Shown here in pieces: positions 1 through 8,001 of a stretch of DNA of 18,654 bases. Source of the stretch: Microbacterium sp. (GTDB lineage Bacteria; Actinomycetota; Actinomycetes; Actinomycetales; Microbacteriaceae); NCBI GenBank assembly GCA_003524435.1, contig DQHP01000051.1, positions 1 through 18,654 of the forward strand, in the 5' to 3' direction. Each line of letters opens with the position of its first letter. The first letter of the stretch is position 1. The translations under genes were made by a program, and so were the position numbers. The notes beneath the pieces are model-generated. The model saw only the letters and a list, made by a program, of their open reading frames with translations, was not told the DNA's origin and made no database searches.

Positions 1-210
1 ATCGACGGGGCGGCCCGGCCGATGGCGGCCGATGGCAGGCCCGTCGCCGGCTGGATCGCCGACGGCGTTTACGTGCTGCTGTCACACAGTGGCATAACGC
101 TCGCCCCTCTGCTCGCAGAACTCGTGGCACGCGACCTCTCCGAACGCGACCTCTCCGCACTGCATGGGGGACGCTTGGGCCCCTACCGCCCTGTTTCACT
201 GATTGGATGA
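1..210 (+). CDS. FAD-dependent amine/amino-acid oxidase (DAO family), C-terminal fragment
   Basis: This is the 3' end of a gene that begins before the window; 69 codons and a TGA stop are visible in frame 1. The residues RPMAADGRPVAG, followed by GVYVLLSHSGITLAPLLAELVA, match the C-terminal FAD-binding part of DAO-family flavoenzymes (glycine oxidase, D-amino-acid oxidase and sarcosine oxidase relatives). In that family the HSG(V/I)TL segment contacts the flavin. Known members oxidise amines or amino acids to imines and release hydrogen peroxide; the substrate cannot be read from the fragment. The stop overlaps the start of the next gene as ATGA, which suggests translational coupling with the aminotransferase. 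A 15-bp imperfect tandem repeat (129-158) gives RDLSE/RDLSA near the C-terminus. The family call is fairly sure, the substrate unknown. Confidence 0.8.
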   Translation: MDGAARPMAADGRPVAGWIADGVYVLLSHSGITLAPLLAELVARDLSERDLSALHGGRLGPYRPVSLIG

Positions 211-1442
211 GCACTGTGACTGACTCCGCACTCAACACCGATACCGCACGTGAAGAGGGCGCCGTACCCGCCCTCAGCGCCATGCTCGCCGGGCTTCCAG
301 AGCGACAGGGGTTCGGCGACGCGACCCTGATTCGACTCGCTGAAGGCTCGATTGACCTGGGCGGGGGTAACCCCGACACCGCCCTGATGCCGACTGCGGT
401 ATATCGCGACGCTGCGACCGCGGTTGCTCACAGTGACAGCTTTCCGAATCTGCTGCGGTACTCGGCATCCGCTGGCCTGTCGAGCTTCCGCGCGGCAATC
501 GCGAACCGCGACCAGGTTGATGCCGAACGAGTCATCGTCAGCAACGGCGGTGCGCACGGCCTCGCGCTCGCAGTGCTGGGACTGCTAGATCCCGGCGACA
601 CCATTGTTGTGGATGACCCGGTGTATCCGCTCTTTCTTCGGGTGCTCGAGTTGGTCGGCGTGAGCATCGTCCCGATTCCCGTGACGCACGATGGAATCGA
701 TGTCGATCTGCTCGCTGAGCGACTGCGTGACGGGCTGCGACCGAAGGCGCTGTTCACGGTACCGACGTTCCAGAACCCCTCGGGCGTGACCCTGTCGACG
801 GAGAAGTCAGCTGCGCTCGTCGAACTTGCCGAGCGTTACGGGTTCACGATCATCGCTGATGACCCCTACCGAGAGATCACGTTCCCCGAGACGGTCATCC
901 CTGATCGTCCGCGTTTGCGTGACAGCGATCGCGTGGTGGCGGTCAATAGCTTCTCGAAAACGCTCGGCCCTGGTCTGCGACTGGGCTGGCTGACCGTCCC
1001 TGAGGCGTTCAGCGCCAGCTTTACGAAGCTGCGCAACCGCCTCGACGGCCAGACGAATGGGGTGTTGCAGGCGACGGTCGAGCGGATGCTGGCAGACGAA
1101 AGATATCCCACCGCCATGGCCACTGCGGGCGAGGGATACGCGCGTAAAGCGCAGGTTCTCACGACGCATTTGCGGGACAAATTCGGTGATCGCGTCGAGG
1201 TTGCTGACCCCACCGGGGGCTTCTTCGTCTGGGCTCGGCTGCTCGGCGACTTCGACGATGCGCGCCTGTTCGACACAGCCCAGGACCTCGGCGTGAGCTA
1301 CCAGCGTGGTGAGTGGTTCGCTGCAGGCTCAGAACAGTTCCGAGGTTTTGTGCGACTGGCATTTTCTGAGCAGAGCAGCGACAACCTGCGTGAAGGTGTG
1401 AACCGTCTGGCGGGCGCGTGGCAGGCCGTGCTCGCATCCTGA
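207..1442 (+). CDS. PLP-dependent aminotransferase, class I/II (fold type I)
   Basis: A 411-residue aminotransferase similar to the catalytic domain of MocR/2-aminoadipate (LysN/KAT-II type) enzymes, but without the N-terminal GntR DNA-binding domain. Visible active-site signatures are SNGGAHGLAL (about 112-121, cofactor phosphate region), FQNPSG with Asn190, ADDPY with Asp218/Asp219 and Tyr221, and NSFSKTLGPGLRLGW, in which Lys251 should form the PLP Schiff base and Arg259 bind phosphate. Arg383 in FVRLAFS is the likely substrate-carboxylate contact. The ATG at 207 overlaps the preceding oxidase stop (ATGA). The next gene, a transporter, starts 24 bp after the stop. The context points to degradation or interconversion of an imported amino acid. 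The donor/acceptor pair cannot be decided from sequence; aromatic, branched-chain and 2-aminoadipate substrates are all possible. Confidence 0.88.
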   Translation: MSTVTDSALNTDTAREEGAVPALSAMLAGLPERQGFGDATLIRLAEGSIDLGGGNPDTALMPTAVYRDAATAVAHSDSFPNLLRYSASAGLSSFRAAIANRDQVDAERVIVSNGGAHGLALAVLGLLDPGDTIVVDDPVYPLFLRVLELVGVSIVPIPVTHDGIDVDLLAERLRDGLRPKALFTVPTFQNPSGVTLSTEKSAALVELAERYGFTIIADDPYREITFPETVIPDRPRLRDSDRVVAVNSFSKTLGPGLRLGWLTVPEAFSASFTKLRNRLDGQTNGVLQATVERMLADERYPTAMATAGEGYARKAQVLTTHLRDKFGDRVEVADPTGGFFVWARLLGDFDDARLFDTAQDLGVSYQRGEWFAAGSEQFRGFVRLAFSEQSSDNLREGVNRLAGAWQAVLAS

Positions 1443-1466
1443 CTCCGGGGTAGTAATGTCTCGGTC

Positions 1467-3101
1467 ATGACGACCGCAACAACCCAGACCAAAAAGCGTG
1501 AAGCATTTGGATCTCGGAATGTGTTCATCCTCTCGGCGATCGGCTCAGCCGTCGGTCTCGGGAACATCTGGCGCTTTCCCTATGTCGCTTACGAGGGCGG
1601 TGGCGGGGCATTCCTTATTCCCTACCTGTGCGCACTTTTGACCGCTGGCATCCCGCTGCTGTTCTTCGACTATGCGATCGGTCACCGCTTTCGCGGCTCA
1701 GCACCGCTCGCCTTTCGTCGGATGCATCGCGCAGCAGAGCCGCTGGGTTGGTGGCAGGTACTTATCTGCGTGGTCATCGCGGTGTACTACGCAGTAATCG
1801 TCGCGTGGGCGGTGATGTACACCTGGTTCTCCGTGCAGCTCACATGGGGCGCGGGCAACGAGAACGACTTCTTCTTCACGGACTTCCTGCAGTCTGCCGA
1901 CGTGGCAAAGGTCGGCGTCTCCACCGATTTCGTGCCGCAGGTCGGCATTCCGCTCGTCGTCGTCTGGCTCGTCGTCATCGTGATCATGGCGCTCGGCGTG
2001 AAGCGCGGTATCGGCGCGGCGAACATGGTGCTCATGCCGCTGCTCACCGTGATGTTTGCGGTGCTCGTCGTGCAGTCGCTCTTCCTTCCCGGCGCGATGG
2101 ACGGCCTCAACGCCTTCTTCACACCGAACTGGGAAGCACTCGCCGACCCGGGTGTGTGGGCTTCGGCCTATGGTCACATCTTCTTCTCGCTGTCAGTCGC
2201 CTTCGGCATCATGGTGACGTACTCGTCGTATCTGAAGCGCAAGACCGACCTCACCGGGTCAGGCCTCGTCGTCGCATTCGCCAACTCGGGATTCGAGATC
2301 CTGGCCGGAATCGGGGTGTTCGCTGCGCTCGGCTTTATGGCACAGGCGCAGGCCACCGATGTCGCCGGTGTTGCAACATCGGGCATCGGACTGGCGTTCG
2401 TGGCGTTCCCCACAATCGTGTCGCAAGCGACCGGCGGTTCGATCATCGGCGTGCTTTTCTTCGGCGCCCTCGTCTTCGCTGGCATCACGTCGCTGATCTC
2501 AATTCTTGAAGTGATCGTCGCCGCTCTCCAAGACAAGCTCGGCTGGGGGCGTGTGCGCACCACGTTGACGGTGTCGGTTCCGCTCGCGGTCATCTCGATG
2601 GCGCTGTTCTCGACGACGACGGCGATCAGCGTGCTCGATACAGCGGATGCCTTCGTCAACTCGTTCGGCATCATGGCGGTCGCTCTCGTGGCGGTCATCG
2701 TTGTGGCCTGGGTGTTCCACAAACTGCCGGTGCTGCGAGAACACCTCAATCGGCGATCGAGTTTCAAAGTCGGTTGGTTCTGGATGCTGCTGGTCGGCGC
2801 CCTCGCCCCCATCGTGCTCGGTTACCTCTTCATCAGTGAACTCTTCGCGAAGATCTCCGAGCCGTATGGCGGCTTCCCGGTCTGGTTCCTCGCAATCTTC
2901 GGATGGGGGATGGTGATTGCTCTCGTCATCTTCGCCGTGCTGCTCTCGCTGTTGCCATGGGGCACGCGATCGCATGCGAAGGATGATCCGGACTACGACG
3001 AATTCCTCGTAGAGGAGCAGTACGACCCTGAGCCCGAGACACAAACGATTCGCATACCCGCATCAGACATACCCGCATCAGAGAAGGGAGTCGGCGCATG
3101 A
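1467..3101 (+). CDS. metP: Neurotransmitter:sodium symporter family transporter (MetP-like)
   Basis: A 544-residue integral membrane protein of the NSS/SNF family (LeuT fold). The N-terminal segment FILSAIGSAVGLGNIWRFPY (about 20-39) is the family signature: the unwound first transmembrane helix that binds sodium and the amino-acid substrate. About eleven to twelve hydrophobic helices follow, then a hydrophilic acidic C-terminal tail (about 495-544). A tiny ORF typical of the MetS small subunit overlaps its stop (ATGA), which makes a MetPS system like the methionine/alanine importer of Corynebacterium glutamicum the best comparison. The exact substrate is inferred only. A perfect 15-bp tandem repeat (3053-3082) duplicates IPAS(D/E) in the tail. 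No strong Shine-Dalgarno is visible; only a weak GGGG lies about 15 bases before the start. Confidence 0.88.
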   Translation: MTTATTQTKKREAFGSRNVFILSAIGSAVGLGNIWRFPYVAYEGGGGAFLIPYLCALLTAGIPLLFFDYAIGHRFRGSAPLAFRRMHRAAEPLGWWQVLICVVIAVYYAVIVAWAVMYTWFSVQLTWGAGNENDFFFTDFLQSADVAKVGVSTDFVPQVGIPLVVVWLVVIVIMALGVKRGIGAANMVLMPLLTVMFAVLVVQSLFLPGAMDGLNAFFTPNWEALADPGVWASAYGHIFFSLSVAFGIMVTYSSYLKRKTDLTGSGLVVAFANSGFEILAGIGVFAALGFMAQAQATDVAGVATSGIGLAFVAFPTIVSQATGGSIIGVLFFGALVFAGITSLISILEVIVAALQDKLGWGRVRTTLTVSVPLAVISMALFSTTTAISVLDTADAFVNSFGIMAVALVAVIVVAWVFHKLPVLREHLNRRSSFKVGWFWMLLVGALAPIVLGYLFISELFAKISEPYGGFPVWFLAIFGWGMVIALVIFAVLLSLLPWGTRSHAKDDPDYDEFLVEEQYDPEPETQTIRIPASDIPASEKGVGA

Positions 3102-3235
3102 CCACGACAGCCATCGTCATGATGATCATCGCCATGGTCACGGTCTGGGGCGGCCTGATCGCCGCGGTCGTGAACCTCGCTCGTCACCCCGAGGTGGCCG
3201 AGTCAGAGCCCGACGTGTTGCGCGTCGAGCTCTGA
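3098..3235 (+). CDS. metS: MetS-like small subunit of NSS transporter
   Basis: A 45-residue protein that starts with an ATG overlapping the transporter stop (ATGA at 3098-3101). It has one hydrophobic helix (about 5-27, TAIVMMIIAMVTVWGGLIAA) and a short charged tail starting NLARHPEVAE. This size, topology and position match the MetS small subunit that accompanies MetP-type NSS transporters in actinobacteria, where it is needed for transport. The coupling to metP implies near-equal synthesis. It would be easily missed in annotation because of its size. Confidence 0.82.
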   Translation: MTTTAIVMMIIAMVTVWGGLIAAVVNLARHPEVAESEPDVLRVEL

Positions 3236-3241
3236 CGTCAA

Positions 3242-3267
3242 GGGGGTTTCCCCCGCGGCATCCGCGG
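3242..3267 (+). terminator. Possible terminator hairpins after metPS
   Basis: Two overlapping inverted repeats follow the metS stop: GGGGG-TTT-CCCCC (3242-3254) and CCGCGG-CAT-CCGCGG (3253-3267). No T-tract follows, so this would be an atypical actinobacterial hairpin terminator, or mutually exclusive structures before the next gene's leader. A GAGGAG Shine-Dalgarno for the next gene is at 3294-3299. Confidence 0.4.
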
Positions 3268-3305
3268 TGCACACTGGCCTCATCATCTACCTGTGAGGAG
3301 CAGTC

Positions 3306-3872
3306 ATGTCGTACAAGGTCGGATATTTTGTCGGAAGTCTGTCATCGACGTCCATTAATCGCGTGCTGTCGAAGGCGCTAATCAAGGTTGCGCCGGACGA
3401 CCTGGAGTTCACTGAGATCCCCATCGGGAACCTGTCGCTTTACAGCCAGGATTATGACGGGGACTACCCGGCCGAGGCGCGAGCTCTGAAAGACGCGATC
3501 TCTGCGAGCGATGCGGTTCTCTTCGTGACGCCCGAGTACAACCGCTCTATCCCTGGCGCCCTGAAGAATGCGATCGACTGGGCATCACGCCCGTGGGGTC
3601 AGAACTCTTTCGATCATGTTCCGGCGGCCGTGATCGGTGCATCGATTGGCGTGATCGGCACGGCTGTCGCGCAACAAAGCCTGCGCGCAGTGCTGGCGTT
3701 CTGCAATGCCCGGCAGATGACAGCCCCCGAGGCATACATCCATTTCACCGAAGAAGTTTTTCAGGATGATGGGACGATTCTGAAGCCCGAGACCGAGGTT
3801 TTCCTTCGTGCCTACATGGTGGAATTCCGCGAACATATTCAGCGCGTACTCGCCGTGTTGCCACGGAGCTGA
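3306..3872 (+). CDS. NADPH-dependent FMN reductase / quinone reductase family protein
   Basis: A 188-residue flavodoxin-fold protein of the NADPH-dependent FMN reductase family (ChrR/azoreductase-like). The N-terminal VGSLSSTSINR (9-19) is the FMN-phosphate loop. TPEYNRSIPGALKNAIDW (75-92) is the second flavin-contacting signature that defines the family. Such enzymes reduce quinones, flavins, azo dyes or chromate with NAD(P)H and often protect against redox cycling. A GAGGAG ribosome site at 3294-3299 precedes the ATG. The phosphoketolase starts 6 bp after its stop, so the two are almost certainly co-transcribed. The physiological acceptor cannot be read from sequence. Confidence 0.88.
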   Translation: MSYKVGYFVGSLSSTSINRVLSKALIKVAPDDLEFTEIPIGNLSLYSQDYDGDYPAEARALKDAISASDAVLFVTPEYNRSIPGALKNAIDWASRPWGQNSFDHVPAAVIGASIGVIGTAVAQQSLRAVLAFCNARQMTAPEAYIHFTEEVFQDDGTILKPETEVFLRAYMVEFREHIQRVLAVLPRS

Positions 3873-3878
3873 CCGGAG

Positions 3879-6245
3879 ATGCTCAGTGATGCGCGGATCT
3901 CACAGCTGGACGCGTGGTGGAGAGCGTCCAACTATCTCAGCGTGGGCCAGATCTATTTACAGGCTAATCCTCTGCTGAGATCACCCTTGGTGAACGAGAA
4001 CATCAAACCTCGTTTGCTGGGTCATTTCGGCACGGTGCCGGGTCTGAATCTCGTGTACGCGCATGCCAATCGCGTCATTCAAGACCGTGGACTCGACTCG
4101 CTGTACATCACTGGGCCGGGACACGGAGGCCCGGGGATGGTGGCCAATGCATGGTTGGACGGGACGTATTCGGAGGTGTATCCGGACGTCACACGGGATG
4201 AAGACGGTATGGCGCGACTCTTTCGTCAGTTCTCTTTTCCCGGTGGCATCCCGAGCCATGTTGCCCCCGAGACGCCGGGTTCCATTCATGAAGGCGGAGA
4301 ACTGGGCTACTCGCTCAGCCATGCCTATGGCGCGGCGTTCGACAACCCTGACCTCACGGTGTTCTGCGTTATCGGCGACGGAGAAGCCGAGACCGGGCCG
4401 CTCGCCACGGCGTGGCACTCAAACAAGTTTCTCGACCCGGTCACCGATGGGACTGTCCTGCCGATCCTGCACCTCAATGGGTGGAAGATCGCCAACCCGA
4501 CCGTTCTTGCCCGCGTCCCCGAAGACGAATTGATGGATCTGATGCGCGGTTACGGTCACGATCCGCTCCTGGTCGAGTTCGAAGCGGATGATGATCATCC
4601 CGACGTGCATCGGCGATTCGCGGCGGTCATGGATCACGCGCTGGACCGCATCGCGCAGATTCGTGCGGAGGCGCGTGCTGGTGAGACCACCCGTGCGCGC
4701 TGGCCGATGATCATTCTTCGCTCACCTAAAGGATGGACCGGTCCCGAGCATGTGGACGGCGAGCCCGTGGAGGGAACATGGCGTGCACATCAGGTTCCTC
4801 TGCCCAGCGCGCGGGGCGATGCCGAACACCTTCAGCAGCTGGAAGAGTGGTTGCGTTCCTACCGCCCGGACGAACTCTTCGAAGATGGCGGGGCGCCGGC
4901 GGGAGAGATCGACGCATTGATTCCGGATGCAGAACAGCGAATGTCGGCATCACCGCACGCGAATGGTGGGGTATTGAGGACGGATCTCGATCTACCCGAG
5001 TTCCGCGACTTCGCTATCGGCGTCGACGCGCCCGGAGCTGAGAACACATCCGCAACGACCGTGCTCGGCGGTTATCTGGCAGAAGTGATTCGGCGTAATC
5101 CACAGACGTTCCGAATCTTCGGCCCGGACGAGACCGCGTCGAACAAGCTCGCCCCCGCAGTGTACGAAGCAACCGACAAGCAATGGAACGCACTGATGAT
5201 CCCGCTCGATGAACATCTGGCTCGTGCCGGGCGCGTGATGGAGGTACTCAGCGAGCATCAATGTCAGGGGTGGCTGGAGGGATATCTCCTCACCGGCCGG
5301 CACGGAGTCTTCAACTCGTACGAAGCATTCGTGCATATCGTCGATTCGATGTTCAACCAGCATGCCAAGTGGCTCGAGACCTCTCGGGGCATCAAATGGC
5401 GCCGTCCCATCGCCAGTCTGAACTACCTGCTCTCCAGTCATGTGTGGCGCCAAGACCATAACGGATTCACCCATCAGGATCCCGGATTCATCGACCTCGC
5501 CATGAATAAGAGCGCCGAGGTCGTCCGCGTCTACTTGCCCTTCGACGCGAACACCCTGCTCAGCACCTACGACCATTGCCTACGAACGGTGGACTACGTC
5601 AACGTCGTCGTTGTCGGCAAACAGGATGCACCGCAATGGCTGACGATGGACGAAGCCATCGAGCACTGCACACGAGGTCTCGGCATCCTCGACTGGGCGG
5701 GGACAGAACGTGACGGGGGAGACGTGGATGTCGTCCTCGCTGGCGCCGGAGATGTGCCCACTTTGGAGGTCCTCGCGGCCGCAGCAATTCTGCGGCAAGA
5801 AGCGCCAGAGGTGACCGTCCGGGTCGTGAACGTCGTAGACCTCATGAGACTGCAGGATGAGTCCGCCCACCCGCACGGCCTCTCTGACGATGACTTCGAT
5901 GCCATCTTCACCGATGACAAACCTGTGATCTTCGCCTACCACGGCTACCCGTGGCTGATCCATCGCCTCGCATACCGGCGGCACGGCCACGCGAACTTGC
6001 ACGTGCGCGGGTACAGAGAGAAGGGTACGACCACCACACCCTTTGACATGGTCATGCTGAACGACCTTGATCGGTTTCGCCTGGCCGCCGACGCACTTGA
6101 GCGGGTGCAGGGCGCGGACAATACCTACGAACCACTGATCGCCAACCTGTTGGAGCGTCGACAGCATGCCAGAGACTACACACGCGAGCACGGCGAAGAT
6201 GACCCTCTCATCAGCGGATGGAGGTGGCCTGCCGCTCAGCGATGA
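3879..6245 (+). CDS. xfp: Phosphoketolase (xylulose-5-P / fructose-6-P, XFP type)
   Basis: A 788-residue, full-length thiamine-diphosphate enzyme that splits xylulose-5-phosphate (and often fructose-6-phosphate) with phosphate to acetyl-phosphate plus glyceraldehyde-3-P (or erythrose-4-P). The N-terminus WWRASNYLSVGQIYL (13-27) and LLGHFGT (46-52, active-site His49) are typical of the family. GPGHGGPG (79-86) and the ThDP/Mg motif GDGEAETG (166-173) with Asn200 in HLNGWKIANPT follow. FGPDETASNKL marks the second domain. The family usually has Tyr where this protein has Trp202, and Trp where it has Phe50; both changes are conservative. It lies 6 bp behind the flavin reductase gene. No acetate kinase or phosphotransacetylase is visible, so acetyl-phosphate use must be encoded elsewhere. 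Its stop abuts the convergent GNAT stop. Confidence 0.95.
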   Translation: MLSDARISQLDAWWRASNYLSVGQIYLQANPLLRSPLVNENIKPRLLGHFGTVPGLNLVYAHANRVIQDRGLDSLYITGPGHGGPGMVANAWLDGTYSEVYPDVTRDEDGMARLFRQFSFPGGIPSHVAPETPGSIHEGGELGYSLSHAYGAAFDNPDLTVFCVIGDGEAETGPLATAWHSNKFLDPVTDGTVLPILHLNGWKIANPTVLARVPEDELMDLMRGYGHDPLLVEFEADDDHPDVHRRFAAVMDHALDRIAQIRAEARAGETTRARWPMIILRSPKGWTGPEHVDGEPVEGTWRAHQVPLPSARGDAEHLQQLEEWLRSYRPDELFEDGGAPAGEIDALIPDAEQRMSASPHANGGVLRTDLDLPEFRDFAIGVDAPGAENTSATTVLGGYLAEVIRRNPQTFRIFGPDETASNKLAPAVYEATDKQWNALMIPLDEHLARAGRVMEVLSEHQCQGWLEGYLLTGRHGVFNSYEAFVHIVDSMFNQHAKWLETSRGIKWRRPIASLNYLLSSHVWRQDHNGFTHQDPGFIDLAMNKSAEVVRVYLPFDANTLLSTYDHCLRTVDYVNVVVVGKQDAPQWLTMDEAIEHCTRGLGILDWAGTERDGGDVDVVLAGAGDVPTLEVLAAAAILRQEAPEVTVRVVNVVDLMRLQDESAHPHGLSDDDFDAIFTDDKPVIFAYHGYPWLIHRLAYRRHGHANLHVRGYREKGTTTTPFDMVMLNDLDRFRLAADALERVQGADNTYEPLIANLLERRQHARDYTREHGEDDPLISGWRWPAAQR

Positions 6246-6716
6246 TCAGCGCAATGGCTTACGCATGAAGAGCTGCGAAGTTCCGTCGCCCTGATCTACA
6301 CGGTCGGTGATCCGATAGCCGCAACTCTCGTACAAGTGCACATTCGCTTCGCTCAAGCTGCCGGTGAACAGTTCTGCCTCTGGCGCGCTTGAGTCTGCTT
6401 CGGCGGCTTCGAGTAGCGCTCTGCCGATGCCTGATCCCTGTACATCGGGTGCGATCGCGATGCGTCCGACGAGCAGGAGGTCGTCGGTTTGTCTGACGCG
6501 GATCGCTCCGACCAACCGGTTCTCGATGCGGGCGACCCAGCCATCAGCTTCGGCGAGTTCAGCGCGCACTTGTTCTAAGGTCTGCGTCAGCGGGGGCATA
6601 TCAGCCGTGCCGTAGATCAATGCCTCGGAGACGAACGCGGCTCTTTGAACGGCCAGCACCTCACCGGCATCGTCCGGTGAAATCCGAGACAGCACAATCT
6701 CGTGATCATCGTTCAT
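6246..6716 (-). CDS. GNAT family N-acetyltransferase
   Basis: A 156-residue single-domain acetyltransferase. Motif A with the acetyl-CoA pyrophosphate loop is clear: GRIAIAPDVQGSGIGRALLEAAE (84-106) contains Q-G-S-G-I-G. The C-terminal strand region with LYESCGYRITDRV is the usual GNAT end. The family moves acetyl from acetyl-CoA to amines of small molecules or proteins; the acceptor is unknown. A GAAAGG ribosome site lies just upstream on the minus strand (6722-6727). The gene converges on the phosphoketolase with no spacer: the two stop codons form TGATCA at 6243-6248. Confidence 0.9.
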   Translation of the reverse strand: MNDDHEIVLSRISPDDAGEVLAVQRAAFVSEALIYGTADMPPLTQTLEQVRAELAEADGWVARIENRLVGAIRVRQTDDLLLVGRIAIAPDVQGSGIGRALLEAAEADSSAPEAELFTGSLSEANVHLYESCGYRITDRVDQGDGTSQLFMRKPLR

Positions 6717-6842
6717 CCGACGCCTTTCTCTACGTCTTTCTTCATCATCCCAACCTAAAGGTATTGCGCATTTGCCTCCGCTGCGCTGAGTATTGTCCTT
6801 ACATCAGGTGGGGAGCACGACACCCATCAGGAGGGGATCGCG

Positions 6843-7190
6843 ATGAGCGCTGCGCCCGTGTTCAGGGTGGTGGCGCTGACCTATGCCGCGAACTGCGCTC
6901 TAGGGGCAGCTGTCGCGGCGAGGCTCGTCGACACCAGCGGGTTCAAGTGGTTGCATCATGCGTTGTACATCGCCACGTGCACTGGCGCCGTGGTCGCCGT
7001 CAGCGCACGGTGGTGGGGCAGGCCGCAGGATCGTCGAGCCGCTCTTGCGCTGATTCCCGCACTGGCGCCGCTCGCAGCGATCCCTTGGGCTGGCACTCGC
7101 GGCGCGCGGCATCCACTTGTCGCGCTCGCCGCCGCTCCTTTCATCACCGCGAGCCTCATCCGCTCATTCCAACCCGACGACCGGAAGTGA
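6843..7190 (+). CDS. Small hypothetical integral membrane protein
   Basis: A 115-residue protein that I do not recognise. It has four hydrophobic segments (about 6-27, 38-56, 66-82 and 91-106) separated by basic loops such as RWWGRPQDRR, which suggests a four-helix inner-membrane protein. A strong AGGAGG ribosome site (6829-6834) supports the ATG. The nitroreductase starts 4 bp after its stop, so the two form a small operon. The 126-bp region before it is shared with the divergent GNAT gene and must contain the promoters, but I see no convincing -35/-10 pair there. Function unknown. Confidence 0.72.
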   Translation: MSAAPVFRVVALTYAANCALGAAVAARLVDTSGFKWLHHALYIATCTGAVVAVSARWWGRPQDRRAALALIPALAPLAAIPWAGTRGARHPLVALAAAPFITASLIRSFQPDDRK

Positions 7191-7194
7191 CTGT

Positions 7195-8001
7195 ATGGAA
7201 CTGCTCGACGCTATCCGCCGCCGCAAGACCACGAACGGCGCTTTCCTGCCTGACCCCGTCTCCGCGGAGCACCAGCAGATCCTGCTGGAGGCGGCCGGCC
7301 GAGCCCCGTCGCAGCTCAACAGCCAGCCCTGGCGATTCGTCGTGATCGAGAGTCGCGAAACGATCGGTGAGATTGCTCGCATCTCCGGCGAGAGCATGAC
7401 CGAAACGATGTCCAACGGCACATTCTTCGAACGCTACAAACCGTATTTCCGTTTCAGTCAGGCCGAGATGGATGAAAAGCGCAGTGGAATGCTCTTTGAC
7501 AAGCTGCCCGCCGCTCTTCGGCCATTCACAAGTCAGGTCTTCACCAAGCGCGGGCAGACGCTCATGAATACCTTTGGTGTGCCGAAGACACTCGGCTCTG
7601 AAAATCGCAAGCTCGTCGCCGGCTCCCCGCTGCTGCTGGGCGTGATGCTCGACCGCAGCGAGTACCGGCCAGGCCAGCTGTCGTCGTTCTATTCGGTCTT
7701 CAGCATGGGGGCCGCGATGGAGAACATCTGGCTCACCACTGTCGAGCTCGGCATGGGCATTCAGTTCATCTCCTTCCCGATGGAGACGCCCGGCCGCTGG
7801 GATGAGATCGTTCGCCTGCTGCACGTTCCTGACGACCTCGAGCTGATGGCGGTGTATCGGCTGGGCTATCTTCCGCAAGAGCAGCGCCGACCGGCGATCG
7901 ACTGGTCGAGCAGTCAACGGAGGCTCGTCTCGCAGTACGTCTTTCGTGAGAACTGTGAAACACCGCAACAGGGCTGGGATGGCCCGCCCGTGCCTCGGTG
8001 A
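7195..8001 (+). CDS. Nitroreductase family protein
   Basis: A 268-residue flavin oxidoreductase of the nitroreductase fold. The N-terminus ELLDAIRRRKTTNGAF (2-17) carries the basic FMN-phosphate residues. RAPSQLNSQPWRFVVI (36-51) is the characteristic FMN-binding segment, and AAMENIWLTTVELGMGIQFI is the family's core helix. Members reduce nitroaromatics, quinones or enones with NAD(P)H, or serve as oxidases/dehydrogenases in synthesis. I chose the ATG at 7195 because GGAAG (7183-7187) is 7 bases upstream and the homologous sequence begins there; a longer in-frame start at 7117 would overlap the membrane-protein gene and adds unrelated residues. The stop abuts the convergent FAD-Rieske stop in TGATCA (7999-8004). 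Confidence 0.88.
   Translation: MELLDAIRRRKTTNGAFLPDPVSAEHQQILLEAAGRAPSQLNSQPWRFVVIESRETIGEIARISGESMTETMSNGTFFERYKPYFRFSQAEMDEKRSGMLFDKLPAALRPFTSQVFTKRGQTLMNTFGVPKTLGSENRKLVAGSPLLLGVMLDRSEYRPGQLSSFYSVFSMGAAMENIWLTTVELGMGIQFISFPMETPGRWDEIVRLLHVPDDLELMAVYRLGYLPQEQRRPAIDWSSSQRRLVSQYVFRENCETPQQGWDGPPVPR

Noticed and set aside
17..36. 10-bp perfect tandem repeat (GGCCGATGGC twice), possible frameshift in the oxidase
   Set aside because: The frame reads RPMAADGRPVAG, as expected for DAO-family proteins, on both sides of the repeat, so no frameshift is indicated.
3233..3240. TGACGTCA palindrome overlapping the metS stop
   Set aside because: A single 8-bp palindrome is expected by chance in GC-rich DNA and has no partner site.
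7117..7194. Longer nitroreductase start
   Set aside because: It would overlap the membrane-protein gene by over 70 bases and add non-homologous residues; the ATG at 7195 has a proper ribosome site.
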